DNA of 64,000 nt from Eutrophocola sp049446715 (lineage in GTDB: Bacteria > Pseudomonadota > Gammaproteobacteria > Pseudomonadales > Pseudohongiellaceae). Numbering within the stretch: the stretch's first letter is position 1; each line of letters opens with the position of its first letter. Where the stretch lies: NCBI GenBank assembly GCA_049446715.1, contig JBMTQX010000008.1, forward strand, positions 1 through 64,000. The letters run 5' to 3'. The position numbers and the translations under genes were made by a program. Positions 26,185 through 35,245 of the stretch are shown piece after piece. The notes below the pieces were generated by a model. It saw only the letters and a program-made list of their open reading frames with translations, ran no database searches and was not told where the DNA came from.

Positions 26185-27294
26185 ATGACAGAAAAGACCA
26201 AGGCAGCGCCCTGCCACCCTTTAAAAGCGCCATGTCTCACGTTTTCGGCAACGCTTCTGCTGGCCACCCTGCTCAAGGCCCAGCCCAGCGCCCCCATGCC
26301 CATCGATGCCGACGGCACGGTACACATGCCTGCCATCACCGTTCCCGTATCCGAACTGATGAGTCCGGCAGGCCAGGCGTACCTGGTGGAGCACCTGCTG
26401 GGCCTGCGCAATCCTGAATCGTTCCGCATGATCGACGGCGTGCCGGCCCTGATTGCCGGCTATCTCGACCGCCAGCGCACGCTGTATCCGGCTACTGCAA
26501 CGGATACCACTGTCGGTGGCGTGCATGCCATTGTGTATGAACCGGCAGCAGGCATCGCCCCTGAAAACCGCAACCGCGTGCTGATCAACCTGCATGGCGG
26601 CGGCTTTTCTGGCTGCTGGCTGGGCTGCGCCGAACTGGAATCGCTGGCCGTGGCCGGCATTGGCCGCATCAGGGTGGTCAGTCTCGATTACCGCCAGGGA
26701 CCAGACCACCGCTTCCCGGCTGCCAGCGAGGATGTCGCTGCCGCCTACACGGCATTACTGGCGGACTATGCTCCGGAAAACATCGGCATTTACGGCTGCT
26801 CCGCCGGCGGCATGCTCACCGCCCAGGCCATGGCCTGGTTCATACAGGAAGGCATTCCCCTGCCTGGCGCCATCGGCGTGCTGTGCGCGGGCGCCGCGCC
26901 CACCAGTGACGGTTTTGGCGGCGATGCCGGGTATTTCACCATGCCCCTGGGCGAAGGCCGCGTCATGGCCACACCGGAAAACCCGGTAGGTATCGGGGGT
27001 GGTCCTGACGGCTATTTTGCCGATGTGGCGCTGCATGATCCGCGGGTGGCGCCGACACAATCACCGCAGATACTGGCGCAGTTTCCGCCCACCCTGATCC
27101 TGTCCGGCACCCGCAGCTACGACCTGAGCAACGCGGTGTATACGCACAGCCAGCTGGTGAAGCACGGGGTCGAGACAGACCTGCATGTGTGGGAAGGCAT
27201 GTTTCATGGGTTCTTCTATAACAGTGAGGTGCCCGAATCGCAGGAGGCGTTTGCCGTCATCCGCGATTTCTTCAACGCCCACCTGGGGCAGTAA
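26185..27294 (+). CDS. exported HSL-type alpha/beta hydrolase
   Basis: A 369-residue protein whose N-terminus contains a basic stretch and then a hydrophobic segment ending near LLKAQ, so it is likely exported. It belongs to the hormone-sensitive-lipase group: HGGGFSG oxyanion motif, YRQGPDHRFPAASEDVAAAY, GCSAGG nucleophile elbow, and a C-terminal FHGFFYNS with the catalytic His. These enzymes hydrolyse short-chain or bulky esters. ATG at 26185 is preceded by TGGAAG; an ATG seven codons upstream lacks a site. It diverges from the SGNH gene and ends three bases before the convergent SnoaL-like gene. Confidence 0.92.
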   Translation: MTEKTKAAPCHPLKAPCLTFSATLLLATLLKAQPSAPMPIDADGTVHMPAITVPVSELMSPAGQAYLVEHLLGLRNPESFRMIDGVPALIAGYLDRQRTLYPATATDTTVGGVHAIVYEPAAGIAPENRNRVLINLHGGGFSGCWLGCAELESLAVAGIGRIRVVSLDYRQGPDHRFPAASEDVAAAYTALLADYAPENIGIYGCSAGGMLTAQAMAWFIQEGIPLPGAIGVLCAGAAPTSDGFGGDAGYFTMPLGEGRVMATPENPVGIGGGPDGYFADVALHDPRVAPTQSPQILAQFPPTLILSGTRSYDLSNAVYTHSQLVKHGVETDLHVWEGMFHGFFYNSEVPESQEAFAVIRDFFNAHLGQ

Positions 27295-27297
27295 TCC

Positions 27298-27846
27298 CTA
27301 CCAGGCCGGATTGACCATCGGCGCCGTGCGGTCAGCCATGTTTTCATTGAAGATCTTGCGGCTGGCAAACAGCCACTGCCCGTCCACCTTGCGATAGGTG
27401 TCTTCCGAGTGGCCATAGGCGCCGCTGTAAGCCAGACGCGCTGCGTTGCGGTTATCGAATTCCACCCAGAACGCGGTCCCCACCGCCGTATCGCCATCCA
27501 CTTTCAGCACTAGGCTGGCGATGAAGTGACGCAGGCGCGCCGGCCGCAGGGGGGCCGCTTCGGCCTCCTGCGTCGCAAAGGCGGTGCGCATGCCGATGAC
27601 CTCCTCATGAATGGCATCACGGCCGCGGGCCACACCGCTGGTCCAGTCCAGTACGCCGTCTTCAGTAAACAGCGCCGGGTAGATCTCGGCATCCTGCCAG
27701 TCGGCCGCATAGGCGTAGCGCCCCAGCAGGTCTTCGATTTCGGCGCGATCCTGCGCGTAGTTGTCGTCATAGGCGGAGCGGCTGGCCTCGGCATAGACCA
27801 GACCGGCGCTGGTCAGGCTGGTGAGCATGAGCAGGACGGAATGCAT
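27298..27846 (-). CDS. exported SnoaL/NTF2-like protein
   Basis: A 182-residue protein with a signal-like N-terminus (MHSVLLMLTSLTSAGLVYA). It contains a SnoaL-like domain with AEIEDLLGRYAYAADWQD, LFTEDGVLDW, RGRDAIHEE and a final DGQWLFASRKIF strand. Related domains act as dehydratases or isomerases of ring compounds, but no catalytic set can be confirmed. A GTG at 27927 would add 27 residues; ATG at 27846 is preferred because it gives a compact signal peptide, although its ribosome-binding site is weak. Confidence 0.85.
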   Translation of the reverse strand: MHSVLLMLTSLTSAGLVYAEASRSAYDDNYAQDRAEIEDLLGRYAYAADWQDAEIYPALFTEDGVLDWTSGVARGRDAIHEEVIGMRTAFATQEAEAAPLRPARLRHFIASLVLKVDGDTAVGTAFWVEFDNRNAARLAYSGAYGHSEDTYRKVDGQWLFASRKIFNENMADRTAPMVNPAW

Positions 27847-28086
27847 CGAAACTGATGCAGTGAAAGGCGAGAGGTTTGCATGTGGTGTATCCCTGTTTGT
27901 GTTATGCGTTGTGCCGTTGTGTTGCACTGAGGTGTCCCCGGTTCTTTATAGAGCAATTTCCTCACGCCTGTCATGCCGGCGCACCAAGCCCATTGCGGGA
28001 CAGCATCGGAAATTGGCAATCCCGCCCTTTGCCAGTACCATGCCTGCTCTCTGCCCTGTACACCAACAACGCCAACGAGGTGCATG
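27847..28086. promoter_or_regulatory. divergent region between two SnoaL-like genes
   Basis: The 240 bases separate leftward and rightward SnoaL-like genes and must hold both promoters. GAGG at about 28076 serves the rightward gene. No palindrome of the ATTGT type was found, and part of the left side may be coding if the GTG start at 27927 is used. Confidence 0.35.
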
Positions 28087-28626
28087 ATGTCTCGACTTCT
28101 CCTTGCCACGATCCTGCTGCTGGCCCCCCTGTTCTCCCTGGCCCAGGTAAAACCCGTCATTGCTCCACTGGTGCCGGCAGCTGACCAGCTGGCCTTGCTG
28201 GAAAGTGACGATCCGGAAATTGCCCGCAAGAAAAAGTTTGTCTGGGACTTCTGGCGCATCGTGTATGAAGGCGGCCACATGGAGCAGGCACCGGATTTCA
28301 TGACCGAACGCTATATCCAGCACAACCCGAACGTGAGTTCAGGGCGTGATCGTTTTATCGAAACCATCGGTGCTGCCAGACCGCCGCGCCCGGTCAAGGA
28401 AACCTCGGACTTTCCGATCATCGACATCATTGCCGAAGGGGACATGGTGGTAGTGATGTGGGCCCGCAAGGTGCGCGACCGGGAACAGCCGGAAGAAACC
28501 TATGACATGACCTGGTTTGATGTGTTTCGTCTGGATCCGGTCAGCGGCAAAATCGACGAGCACTGGGATTCATCGGAGCGCTGGGGTTCCGCCGGTGCAC
28601 CGCCGGGCGCGGAATTCTTTCCCTAA
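28087..28626 (+). CDS. exported SnoaL-like protein
   Basis: A 179-residue protein with a signal peptide (MSRLLLATILLLAPLFSLAQ). The body fits the SnoaL-like polyketide-cyclase pattern: KKFVWDFWRIVYEGGHMEQA, YIQHNPNVSSGRDRF, an IIAEGDMVVVMWARK strand and a WFDVFRLD...IDEHWDSSE end. The H-N-P...G-R motif and the conserved acidic end resemble cytoplasmic relatives of unknown function often labelled as SnoaL aldol-condensation-like. Two adjacent ATG codons (28084, 28087); the second has better spacing from GAGG. It ends seven bases before the convergent tannase-like gene. Confidence 0.88.
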   Translation: MSRLLLATILLLAPLFSLAQVKPVIAPLVPAADQLALLESDDPEIARKKKFVWDFWRIVYEGGHMEQAPDFMTERYIQHNPNVSSGRDRFIETIGAARPPRPVKETSDFPIIDIIAEGDMVVVMWARKVRDREQPEETYDMTWFDVFRLDPVSGKIDEHWDSSERWGSAGAPPGAEFFP

Positions 28627-28632
28627 GGCAGT

Positions 28633-30234
28633 TTACGGCTGACAGCTGAAGCTGTCGGCTGAATCCGGGTCGCCGCCGTTGTACCGGGCCACCAGCGGGT
28701 ACGGACACAGCGGACGTGACACATCCGGGAAGGCTGCGCCGGTCGCCAGGATGCGATCGGGTGCCTTGTCCTCCTCCACCCAGTCCTGAATGGCCGTGAG
28801 CATGTCGAAGGCATCGGTGGATTCACCGCCGCCGCAGTGGGTCATGCCGGGCACCATGTAGAGTCGCGCCCAGTCCTGCGGCCCTGCTTCGGACCGCGGC
28901 AGGATATTCTCATACCACTCAATGATACGCCCGGACGACATGCCCTGGTCGGACATGCCGTGGTAGCCGATGAACTTGCCGCCACGGTTGGCAAACGTTG
29001 AGTGCAACAGGCCAACTGCGTCATTGATGGCGGCGGTTTCCTCGGTCAGTGCCATGTCGCGGTCAAAGTCGAACGCCAGCGGATCCAGGTCGGGTTGCGG
29101 TGGCGTCAGGATATACCCTTTCATGGTGGTGGCACCGAGAATGGCATTGGCCGGCATGCCTGCGTTGTTGCCCAGGTGCATGCCGCGCCAGGCGGAACCG
29201 GCAATACCGGTGTCATAGTGAAACTTGCCGTACAAAGCGTCACCACGGGAGTTGCGGGCACCCCCGAAGATGTCTTCAAGTCCGCCCACCTGCGCCGGGG
29301 TCAGGCACTGCTCTGCCGAGATACCCGGTGTACCGCACTGCATCTCCGCGGGGGTGAAATCACAGGCCTGAAAATCATTGATCATGCCATCGGCGAGCCC
29401 GTCGAGCGCATCACAGCGTGACAGCAGCCTGGCCTTGATGGCCTCCAGCTGTCCATGACTGATGGCCTCCGAATACAGCGGATTGCCGTTATCATCACGC
29501 GGGGCCATGCGATTCACTGTCTGCAGGCTCCAGATCTGGTTGGCCACCAGGCCGGCAAAGTGGAACGCGGCATTGCCGGACACCACGCCATCAAACTCCA
29601 GCGGCATACGCTGCGCCACCAGCATGGCTTCACGCCCGCCGGTGGAACAACCGACAAAATAAGAATAATCCGGATCGCGCCCGTAGTAACGGCTGATCAG
29701 CGCTTTGGCCTCGTAGGTGGTTTTCTCGACAGCCTGGTAGGCAAAGTCGAGCTTGGCCTGCTGGTCAACACCAAAGCGGGCATCCACGTTGTTACGACCG
29801 CGATGACCTCCGTCTGTGGAGACCACAGCAAAGCCCCGATTCAGGGCCGAGGGCGCCCCGCGTACGGAGCCCGTGGCGGCATTCAGCGTGCCATTCAGAC
29901 CACCACCGCCCTGGAACAGGAAACGGCCGTTCCAGTCTGCCGGCAGGCGCAACTCGATACCGGTGCCATAACTGAGTTCCGGCATGCCGGATTCACGGGG
30001 ATCAATCACCACCTGGAACAGGCAATGATCCGGCACCGTGACGGTACTGCCGGGAACCCCCCCCGGGATTTCCCCGGCAGGGACCCACTGCGCGGCATCG
30101 ACCCGGTAACCCGGGCTGTCGAGTTTCGCCAGGGCGGCGCAGGCCGCCGGCAGTTCGTTGCTGGCGGCCTGGGCAAAACCTGGGGCGAGGCTACTGAGGA
30201 CCAGAACAAGTGACAGATGTTTGAAGGCAGACAT
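28633..30234 (-). CDS. exported tannase/feruloyl-esterase family hydrolase
   Basis: A 533-residue protein with a signal peptide ending near GFAQAAS. It matches the tannase family: WNGRFLFQGGGGLNG, nucleophile GCSTGGRE, a calcium-type loop CDALDGLADGMINDFQAC, ATTMKGYILTP, and the catalytic MVPGMTHCGGG with the cysteine that pairs with the one preceding the nucleophile Ser. The family cleaves galloyl, feruloyl or related aromatic esters outside the cell; MHETase is a relative. The stop-to-stop layout with the SnoaL gene is convergent, and it follows the metallo-beta-lactamase gene by 18 bases, probably as one operon. Confidence 0.95.
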   Translation of the reverse strand: MSAFKHLSLVLVLSSLAPGFAQAASNELPAACAALAKLDSPGYRVDAAQWVPAGEIPGGVPGSTVTVPDHCLFQVVIDPRESGMPELSYGTGIELRLPADWNGRFLFQGGGGLNGTLNAATGSVRGAPSALNRGFAVVSTDGGHRGRNNVDARFGVDQQAKLDFAYQAVEKTTYEAKALISRYYGRDPDYSYFVGCSTGGREAMLVAQRMPLEFDGVVSGNAAFHFAGLVANQIWSLQTVNRMAPRDDNGNPLYSEAISHGQLEAIKARLLSRCDALDGLADGMINDFQACDFTPAEMQCGTPGISAEQCLTPAQVGGLEDIFGGARNSRGDALYGKFHYDTGIAGSAWRGMHLGNNAGMPANAILGATTMKGYILTPPQPDLDPLAFDFDRDMALTEETAAINDAVGLLHSTFANRGGKFIGYHGMSDQGMSSGRIIEWYENILPRSEAGPQDWARLYMVPGMTHCGGGESTDAFDMLTAIQDWVEEDKAPDRILATGAAFPDVSRPLCPYPLVARYNGGDPDSADSFSCQP

Positions 30235-30252
30235 GGGCTTATTCCTGACTGT

Positions 30253-31266
30253 TTATTGCGTGGCTTCGGCAATGCGTGCGCCCAGGGCACACTGCTCGGC
30301 CACTTTCACGTATCGGTTCACGGCATCGTTGCCGATCACGTAAGGGTGTCGCGTGTTCGGATCACGCTCGGACAGGGCCGGCAGTTTCACCGTTGTGCCG
30401 TCATAGGCGGTATGGTTTGACAGGATGATGTCGACACCGGCACCGGCCGTGACGCCCTGGAAGTAGGCTGCCGAGCGGGCATAGTCACGCAGGCGCAGAT
30501 CGCGGGGATCATCCGGGTTGTCGCGGAAGTTGAACAGGGTACCGCCCCACACGGCGGCCAGGTGCTCCTCACCGTTGTCGTGAACCGGCAGCAGCGTGGA
30601 GATGGTGCCGTGGGTGTGACCCGGGGTCAGAAACATCTGCACGGTGTGATCACCGAGGGTCAGCTGCATGCCATCAGTGGCGACGATATCGCGGGCGGCC
30701 TTCACCGTTTCGCGTGCAGTGGCTTCATACAGATCCCAGTCAGCCGCCGACATGATGACGCGGGCACCAAACTGCTGCAGCACACCGGCACCACCGGAAT
30801 GATCACCATGGCCATGACTGATGATGACGTACTTGAGCTCCTTCGGATCAATACCGAGTTTTTCCAGCCCCTCAATGACTTCGGCTTCCACGGTGTTCTC
30901 GAAGATGGCATCGACGAGGATGATGCCATCTGAAGTGCGCAGGGCCCAGGCCGAGAAAACGGTCTGGCCGAGGAAATACAGATCATCAAAGACCTGCGCC
31001 GGTTCGGCATACCAGTCACGCTCGGGGTCGGTGGATGGCAGGGCGCGCGGCACCTCTCCGGTCACCGGTTCGGCACCACTGAATTCGATGGGACCGGCAC
31101 ACAACTGGCCAAAGACAAAGGCATGGTCTTCTCCGGCTAGGGCACGCGCGCGCTCAACGTATTCGAGCACTTCGGCTTTGACAGCTTCGGACTGGGCGTT
31201 GGCGAGCAACGGAAAGTGGGCCAACTGGCACACCAGCATGGCAGCCGTCAGGGTTCTGAGTTTCAT
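30253..31266 (-). CDS. exported metallo-beta-lactamase-fold hydrolase
   Basis: A 337-residue protein with a signal peptide ending near PLLANAQ. Metal-site motifs are HGHGDHSGG, a His in TPGHTHG and a His in SNHTAYD, the arrangement of subclass B3-like MBL enzymes. Despite this resemblance the cluster context of ester hydrolases suggests a hydrolase of natural products rather than an antibiotic-resistance enzyme. It faces the beta-helix gene across a region with the AATTGTCAGACAATT palindrome, and leads into the tannase-like gene. Confidence 0.92.
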   Translation of the reverse strand: MKLRTLTAAMLVCQLAHFPLLANAQSEAVKAEVLEYVERARALAGEDHAFVFGQLCAGPIEFSGAEPVTGEVPRALPSTDPERDWYAEPAQVFDDLYFLGQTVFSAWALRTSDGIILVDAIFENTVEAEVIEGLEKLGIDPKELKYVIISHGHGDHSGGAGVLQQFGARVIMSAADWDLYEATARETVKAARDIVATDGMQLTLGDHTVQMFLTPGHTHGTISTLLPVHDNGEEHLAAVWGGTLFNFRDNPDDPRDLRLRDYARSAAYFQGVTAGAGVDIILSNHTAYDGTTVKLPALSERDPNTRHPYVIGNDAVNRYVKVAEQCALGARIAEATQ

Positions 31267-31305
31267 GGGACTCCCCTCAAATGAACAAAATCAGGTTATT
31301 GTTTT

Positions 31306-31320
31306 AATTGTCAGACAATT
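31306..31320. promoter_or_regulatory. operator candidate AATTGTC-A-GACAATT
   Basis: A perfect seven-pair inverted repeat with a one-base centre, 40 bases before the MBL gene start and 131 bases before the beta-helix gene. The ATTGT/ACAAT half-sites are the same as in the ATTGTTAACAAT sites but spaced one base further apart. Confidence 0.6.
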
Positions 31321-31450
31321 AATAATGACCGCAACTCTGCCGATCTTCAAGCAGGCATTGGCATTCAGGAGTGGCGGTTCTACACTGGCCGTCACAGAAA
31401 TAAAAACATAAATAATGTACTGTGCTGATTCGCGCAAAGGGGAAAGCTTC

Positions 31451-33532
31451 ATGTCATCAGGCTCACTCAAATCACTACTCCTGGTCACGACATCTGCCAT
31501 TTTCAACATGGCCATGGCGCAGGGTCCCGCAGCGCCGGTCCAGGCCATGACGCCGGATCAGACGCGTCCCGGCGAATTCCTGATTGAACCGCCCACCCTG
31601 CAGAACCTGGGCTTTGAATGGTTCATTGAAGGGGATGAGAATCGTAATGCCACCGTGGCGGTGCGCTATCGCCAACAGGGTGAGCGCAACTGGCAGGAAG
31701 CCCTGCCGCTGCTGCGCATGGGCGGCGAGCGTATCTTCAGTGAGTCCCGGGTCGATGTGGTCGTGCCCCAGATGTTTGCCGGCAGTGTCATGGATCTTGA
31801 ACCGGGCACCGCCTATGAAGTCAGCTTTGTGCTCGAGGATCCCGATGGCGTGGTGGGCCCGGCCGAAAAAACCATGGTGGTCAGCACCCGTCCTGAACCC
31901 ATGCCCTTCGCCGGCGGCCGGGTGTTTCATGTCTACCCCCATGGCCATGAAGGCGACAAAATGGAGCCCGCCTTTGAGGGCCTGATGTGTGCCTACAATT
32001 TCTGGTGTGCCGGTACCGACTGGGCCACCTCCGGTCGCCCGCGGGTAAGGGCCGGCGACACCATCCTTGTCCATGCCGGCGAGTACAAGTACAACCGTTA
32101 TGAATACACCAACAATGCCTCAGTGAACCGCACCGTGCCGCTGGACGGCACGTATTACCTTACTGAAGACGGCACGGAGGACATGCCGATTGCCATCAAG
32201 GCTGCCGGTGACGGCGAGGTGATTTTCGACGGCAACGGCAACTTCGCGCTGTTCGACGTGCGCGCGGCCGATTACACCTACTTCGAAGGCATTACCTTCC
32301 GTAATACGGAATACGCCATCCTGGCCGGCACGCAGTTCATTGCCGGGTCCAGGGGACTGACGGTGAAGAACTCGCGCTTTGAAGATGTCGGTGCAGGCAT
32401 CTTCACCAACTTTGCCGGCTCGTCGAACTTCTATATCGCCGACAACTGGTTCTATGGCCGTAATGATCCCGACCACATGATCGGCTGGGCCGGTGACGCC
32501 CTGTGGAGCCGTTTCGATGGCGTCGACGGCCAGATCTTTCCACCGGCGATGGCCTCGTATGTAGCAGTGAAACTGTATGGGCCAGGCCATGTCGTGGCCT
32601 ACAACTACATCACCGACTTTCATGACGGCATCAACGTGGAAACCTATGGCGCCCCCGATGGCTCGGTGGCTTCCGGCCCCGGTATCATCGACGGCCCCCA
32701 TTACCCGCCACGCGAATACTGGGACCGGCGCCCGGTTGCCATCGACTTCTACAACAACTACATCACCAACAGCCATGACAACCCGATTGAGGCTGACGGC
32801 AGCATGCATAACATCCGCGTGCTGCGAAACATGCTGATCAATCATCCCTCGCATGCGCTGTGCAACCAGCCGGCCCTCGGCGGCCCGGTGTACTGGATTC
32901 GCAATATCGCCTACAACCTGCCCGGCGGCTCCACGCGCCTGACCGGCGGCTCTTCCGGCGTACTGTTCTATAACAACACCATCCTCTCGGAGACCACCGG
33001 CAACACGCAGAATTCACACTGGCGCAACAACCTGATCCTGGGCCAGAACTCCGGCGGCTTTTTTGGCGGCGGCGAACCGGTGCTGTTCGGCATCACCACG
33101 TACACCAACTACACCTCCAGCGATTACAACGGCTTTGGTCCGTATCCCGGCGCGAGCGTGAACTTTGCCTGGTCCTCCCCGGCCCTGGATGTGCTGGCAG
33201 ACTATCCGGGCCCGGGCCATGATCCCGCCCTGGAAACCCGCGAATTCGGCACGCTGGCCGAGTACAGTGCCGCCACCGGCCAGGATAGCCACAGCGTGAT
33301 GGTCGGCTACGACACTTTCGTCGATGTCCCCATGCTCAATGCCCAGGACTATGACAGCGTGCAGAATATCTATGTCGCCAGCGATTTTGATTTCTCGCTG
33401 GTGCGCCGCTCCCCGGCCATTGATGCCGGCATGGTGTTGCCCAACGTGACCGATGGTTACAATGGCCGCGCCCCGGATCTGGGTGCGCTGGAACACGGCC
33501 AGGATATGCCGCACTACGGTCCGCGCCAGTAA
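31451..33532 (+). CDS. exported right-handed beta-helix protein (polysaccharide-lyase-like)
   Basis: A 693-residue protein with a signal peptide ending near NMAMAQ. Residues about 40-150 look like a fibronectin-type domain (FEWFIEGDENRNATVAVRYRQ split by a beta turn, EPGTAYEVSFVLEDPDG). Residues about 180-640 form a parallel beta-helix, with regular strands such as YFEGITFRNTEYAIL, LTVKNSRFEDVGAGIF and IRVLRNMLINHPSHAL. The end PAIDAGMVLPNVTDGYNGRAPDLGALE is typical of such proteins. It may bind or cleave a polysaccharide outside the cell; no catalytic triad is evident. AAGGGGAAAG precedes the ATG at 31451. Confidence 0.88.
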   Translation: MSSGSLKSLLLVTTSAIFNMAMAQGPAAPVQAMTPDQTRPGEFLIEPPTLQNLGFEWFIEGDENRNATVAVRYRQQGERNWQEALPLLRMGGERIFSESRVDVVVPQMFAGSVMDLEPGTAYEVSFVLEDPDGVVGPAEKTMVVSTRPEPMPFAGGRVFHVYPHGHEGDKMEPAFEGLMCAYNFWCAGTDWATSGRPRVRAGDTILVHAGEYKYNRYEYTNNASVNRTVPLDGTYYLTEDGTEDMPIAIKAAGDGEVIFDGNGNFALFDVRAADYTYFEGITFRNTEYAILAGTQFIAGSRGLTVKNSRFEDVGAGIFTNFAGSSNFYIADNWFYGRNDPDHMIGWAGDALWSRFDGVDGQIFPPAMASYVAVKLYGPGHVVAYNYITDFHDGINVETYGAPDGSVASGPGIIDGPHYPPREYWDRRPVAIDFYNNYITNSHDNPIEADGSMHNIRVLRNMLINHPSHALCNQPALGGPVYWIRNIAYNLPGGSTRLTGGSSGVLFYNNTILSETTGNTQNSHWRNNLILGQNSGGFFGGGEPVLFGITTYTNYTSSDYNGFGPYPGASVNFAWSSPALDVLADYPGPGHDPALETREFGTLAEYSAATGQDSHSVMVGYDTFVDVPMLNAQDYDSVQNIYVASDFDFSLVRRSPAIDAGMVLPNVTDGYNGRAPDLGALEHGQDMPHYGPRQ

Positions 33533-33568
33533 CGGCCATTCACGCCCCGACCAAGGAAAGCTGTTTTC

Positions 33569-35070
33569 GTGTTCTCGCTGCTCAACAACTCCAAAGCGCA
33601 GTGGCCTGTCCTGGGCCTGATCCTACTGGTCTAGACTTTCTTCTGGCTCATTGCGCCGCAGATACTCATCCTGAGCGCCCCCCGGGGTTACTCGGAACGG
33701 GCCTATGCCATGAGCACGGGGGAATTTCTCAAGGAAGATCCCGGCAATATCTTTGTCCATCGCCTCAGGGCCACCGTGGTGCTGGGCCTGATTTACAAAC
33801 TGTTCGGGGTTTCCATTTACACCACCAACCTGTGGCCGTTTGCCACAGCAATACTCACCTTGGTGACACTCTGGCTGGCCCTGCCCGACCGGGCCAGCCG
33901 CCTGGTGGCTGTCGTCTTGTGTGCGAGCAACCCGGTATTTTTCGAGTTTTCCAAAAACCTCTAGTCGGACATCATCGCCGCCGCCTTCATGACCCTGTCC
34001 ACCCTGCTCCAGGGCCGGCGTGAACACTACCTGTCGGTAAAACTGGGCTGGCTGTATCCGGCGTTAGCCGTCTTCTGCCTGTTCCTGGCTTTCCTGGCCA
34101 AGCTGTCCGCCTACTGGGTTGCCCCGGTCTGGATCATGGTGTTTGCCCTGGACATGAAGGCACGCCGGCATGACCTGTGGCGTCACTTCTACCTGCCGGC
34201 CCTGCTGACCGGCATGGTGCTGGGGGTCCTCTACCTGCTGTACCACGCCTGGGCCTGGGGTAATCCGCTGATCCGCTTCAGCAATGTCAGCGATGTGGTC
34301 GAAGCCGGCCTGTGGGCCATCAACGGCCCCGATGCCGGCCAGATCATGTTGCAGCGCCTAACCATCAAGCTGGTCAGGTTTCTGCTGCGAACCCTCGGCA
34401 TTGTGCTGGTCCCGGCACTCTTCGCGATCTCTTTCCTACCCCGGCATCTGTGGATCTGGGCCGGCGATACCTTCAGCTGCCTGTTCTTCTTCTGGTTCGG
34501 CACCCGCAGTTTCTCCAGTTACCAGCCCTTGCCCATGTACGACCGCTACATCCTGCCCGTGCTGCCGGGCCTGTGCATCCTGGCCGGTCACTTTCTGGCC
34601 AACCTGCGCTGGCCACGACTCGGTGACCGCAAAGCCCTGCAGTTTGCCCCCGCGGGCATTGTGATAGCCGTGTCGGTGCTCCTGTTCAACAACTACCTGT
34701 CCGGCTGGCGCGATTCCCTCTGGGTGGAACAGCTGGCCATTGGCGCCGTGCAGTCGGACCTGGCAGCGAATCCCGCTGCCGAGCTCCTGGTGATCACGCT
34801 GGAATCTCGCAGTCCGGGTGCCCTGAAATTCTTCTTTGGCTATGACTACCCGGACAACCTGCAGATCATCTCGGGGAAAGCTTCAGACAGGGCTTTGACC
34901 AGACCACCCTGAACCGGTTTGATCGCATCTATCTGGACCAGAACCGGTCAATGGCCTATTTCCTGAACCAGTCATATGGCAATCCGCTGTTCGACCTGAC
35001 GGCACTCGAACAACGCTCACAGCGCCTTTTCGATGCTGCAGGTGTCACCGTCGACCTGCTGCAAAACTGA
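33569..35070 (+). pseudogene. broken GT39/ArnT-like membrane glycosyltransferase
   Basis: The region encodes a polytopic membrane protein of about 500 codons, similar to dolichol/undecaprenyl-phosphate mannosyltransferase-like enzymes: an SERAYAMSTGEFLKEDP first loop, many membrane segments and a short soluble end. GTG at 33569 follows AAGGAAAG. Two in-frame TAG codons interrupt it (33632-33634 and 33962-33964). A one-base deletion near 34880-34890 shifts the last 60 codons (GFDQTTLNRFDRIYL onward, ending at 35070). Length 1502 bases is one short of 501 codons. The rest of the frame is well preserved, so decay is recent, or the sequence has errors. It follows the beta-helix gene by 36 bases and was probably its operon partner. 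Confidence 0.85.
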
Positions 35071-35168
35071 GGATACTGCCGGGCTGGTGCCGGCAGCCTG
35101 ATGGCGGCGTTTACCTGCGCAACGTGTGGGAACGGCGCAAGTGCTCCTGACACTTTCCTGCTGGCAAT

Positions 35169-35203
35169 AAAAAAACCCGCTCCGGCAGATACCGGAGCGG
35201 GTT
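35169..35203 (-). terminator. rho-independent terminator of the lactonase operon
   Basis: On the minus strand AACCCGCTCCGG pairs perfectly with CCGGAGCGGGTT around a six-base loop and is followed by seven T residues. It lies 43 bases past the stop of the SMP-30-like gene and ends the 38732-35246 operon. Confidence 0.9.
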
Positions 35204-35245
35204 ATAGGTATGACGCCGGCAAATTATCCCCGGCATGTCCGTGTC

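Noticed and set aside
30253..31266. Antibiotic-resistance beta-lactamase
   Set aside because: The metal motifs are shared by many MBL-fold hydrolases, and the context of exported ester hydrolases gives no support for a resistance function.
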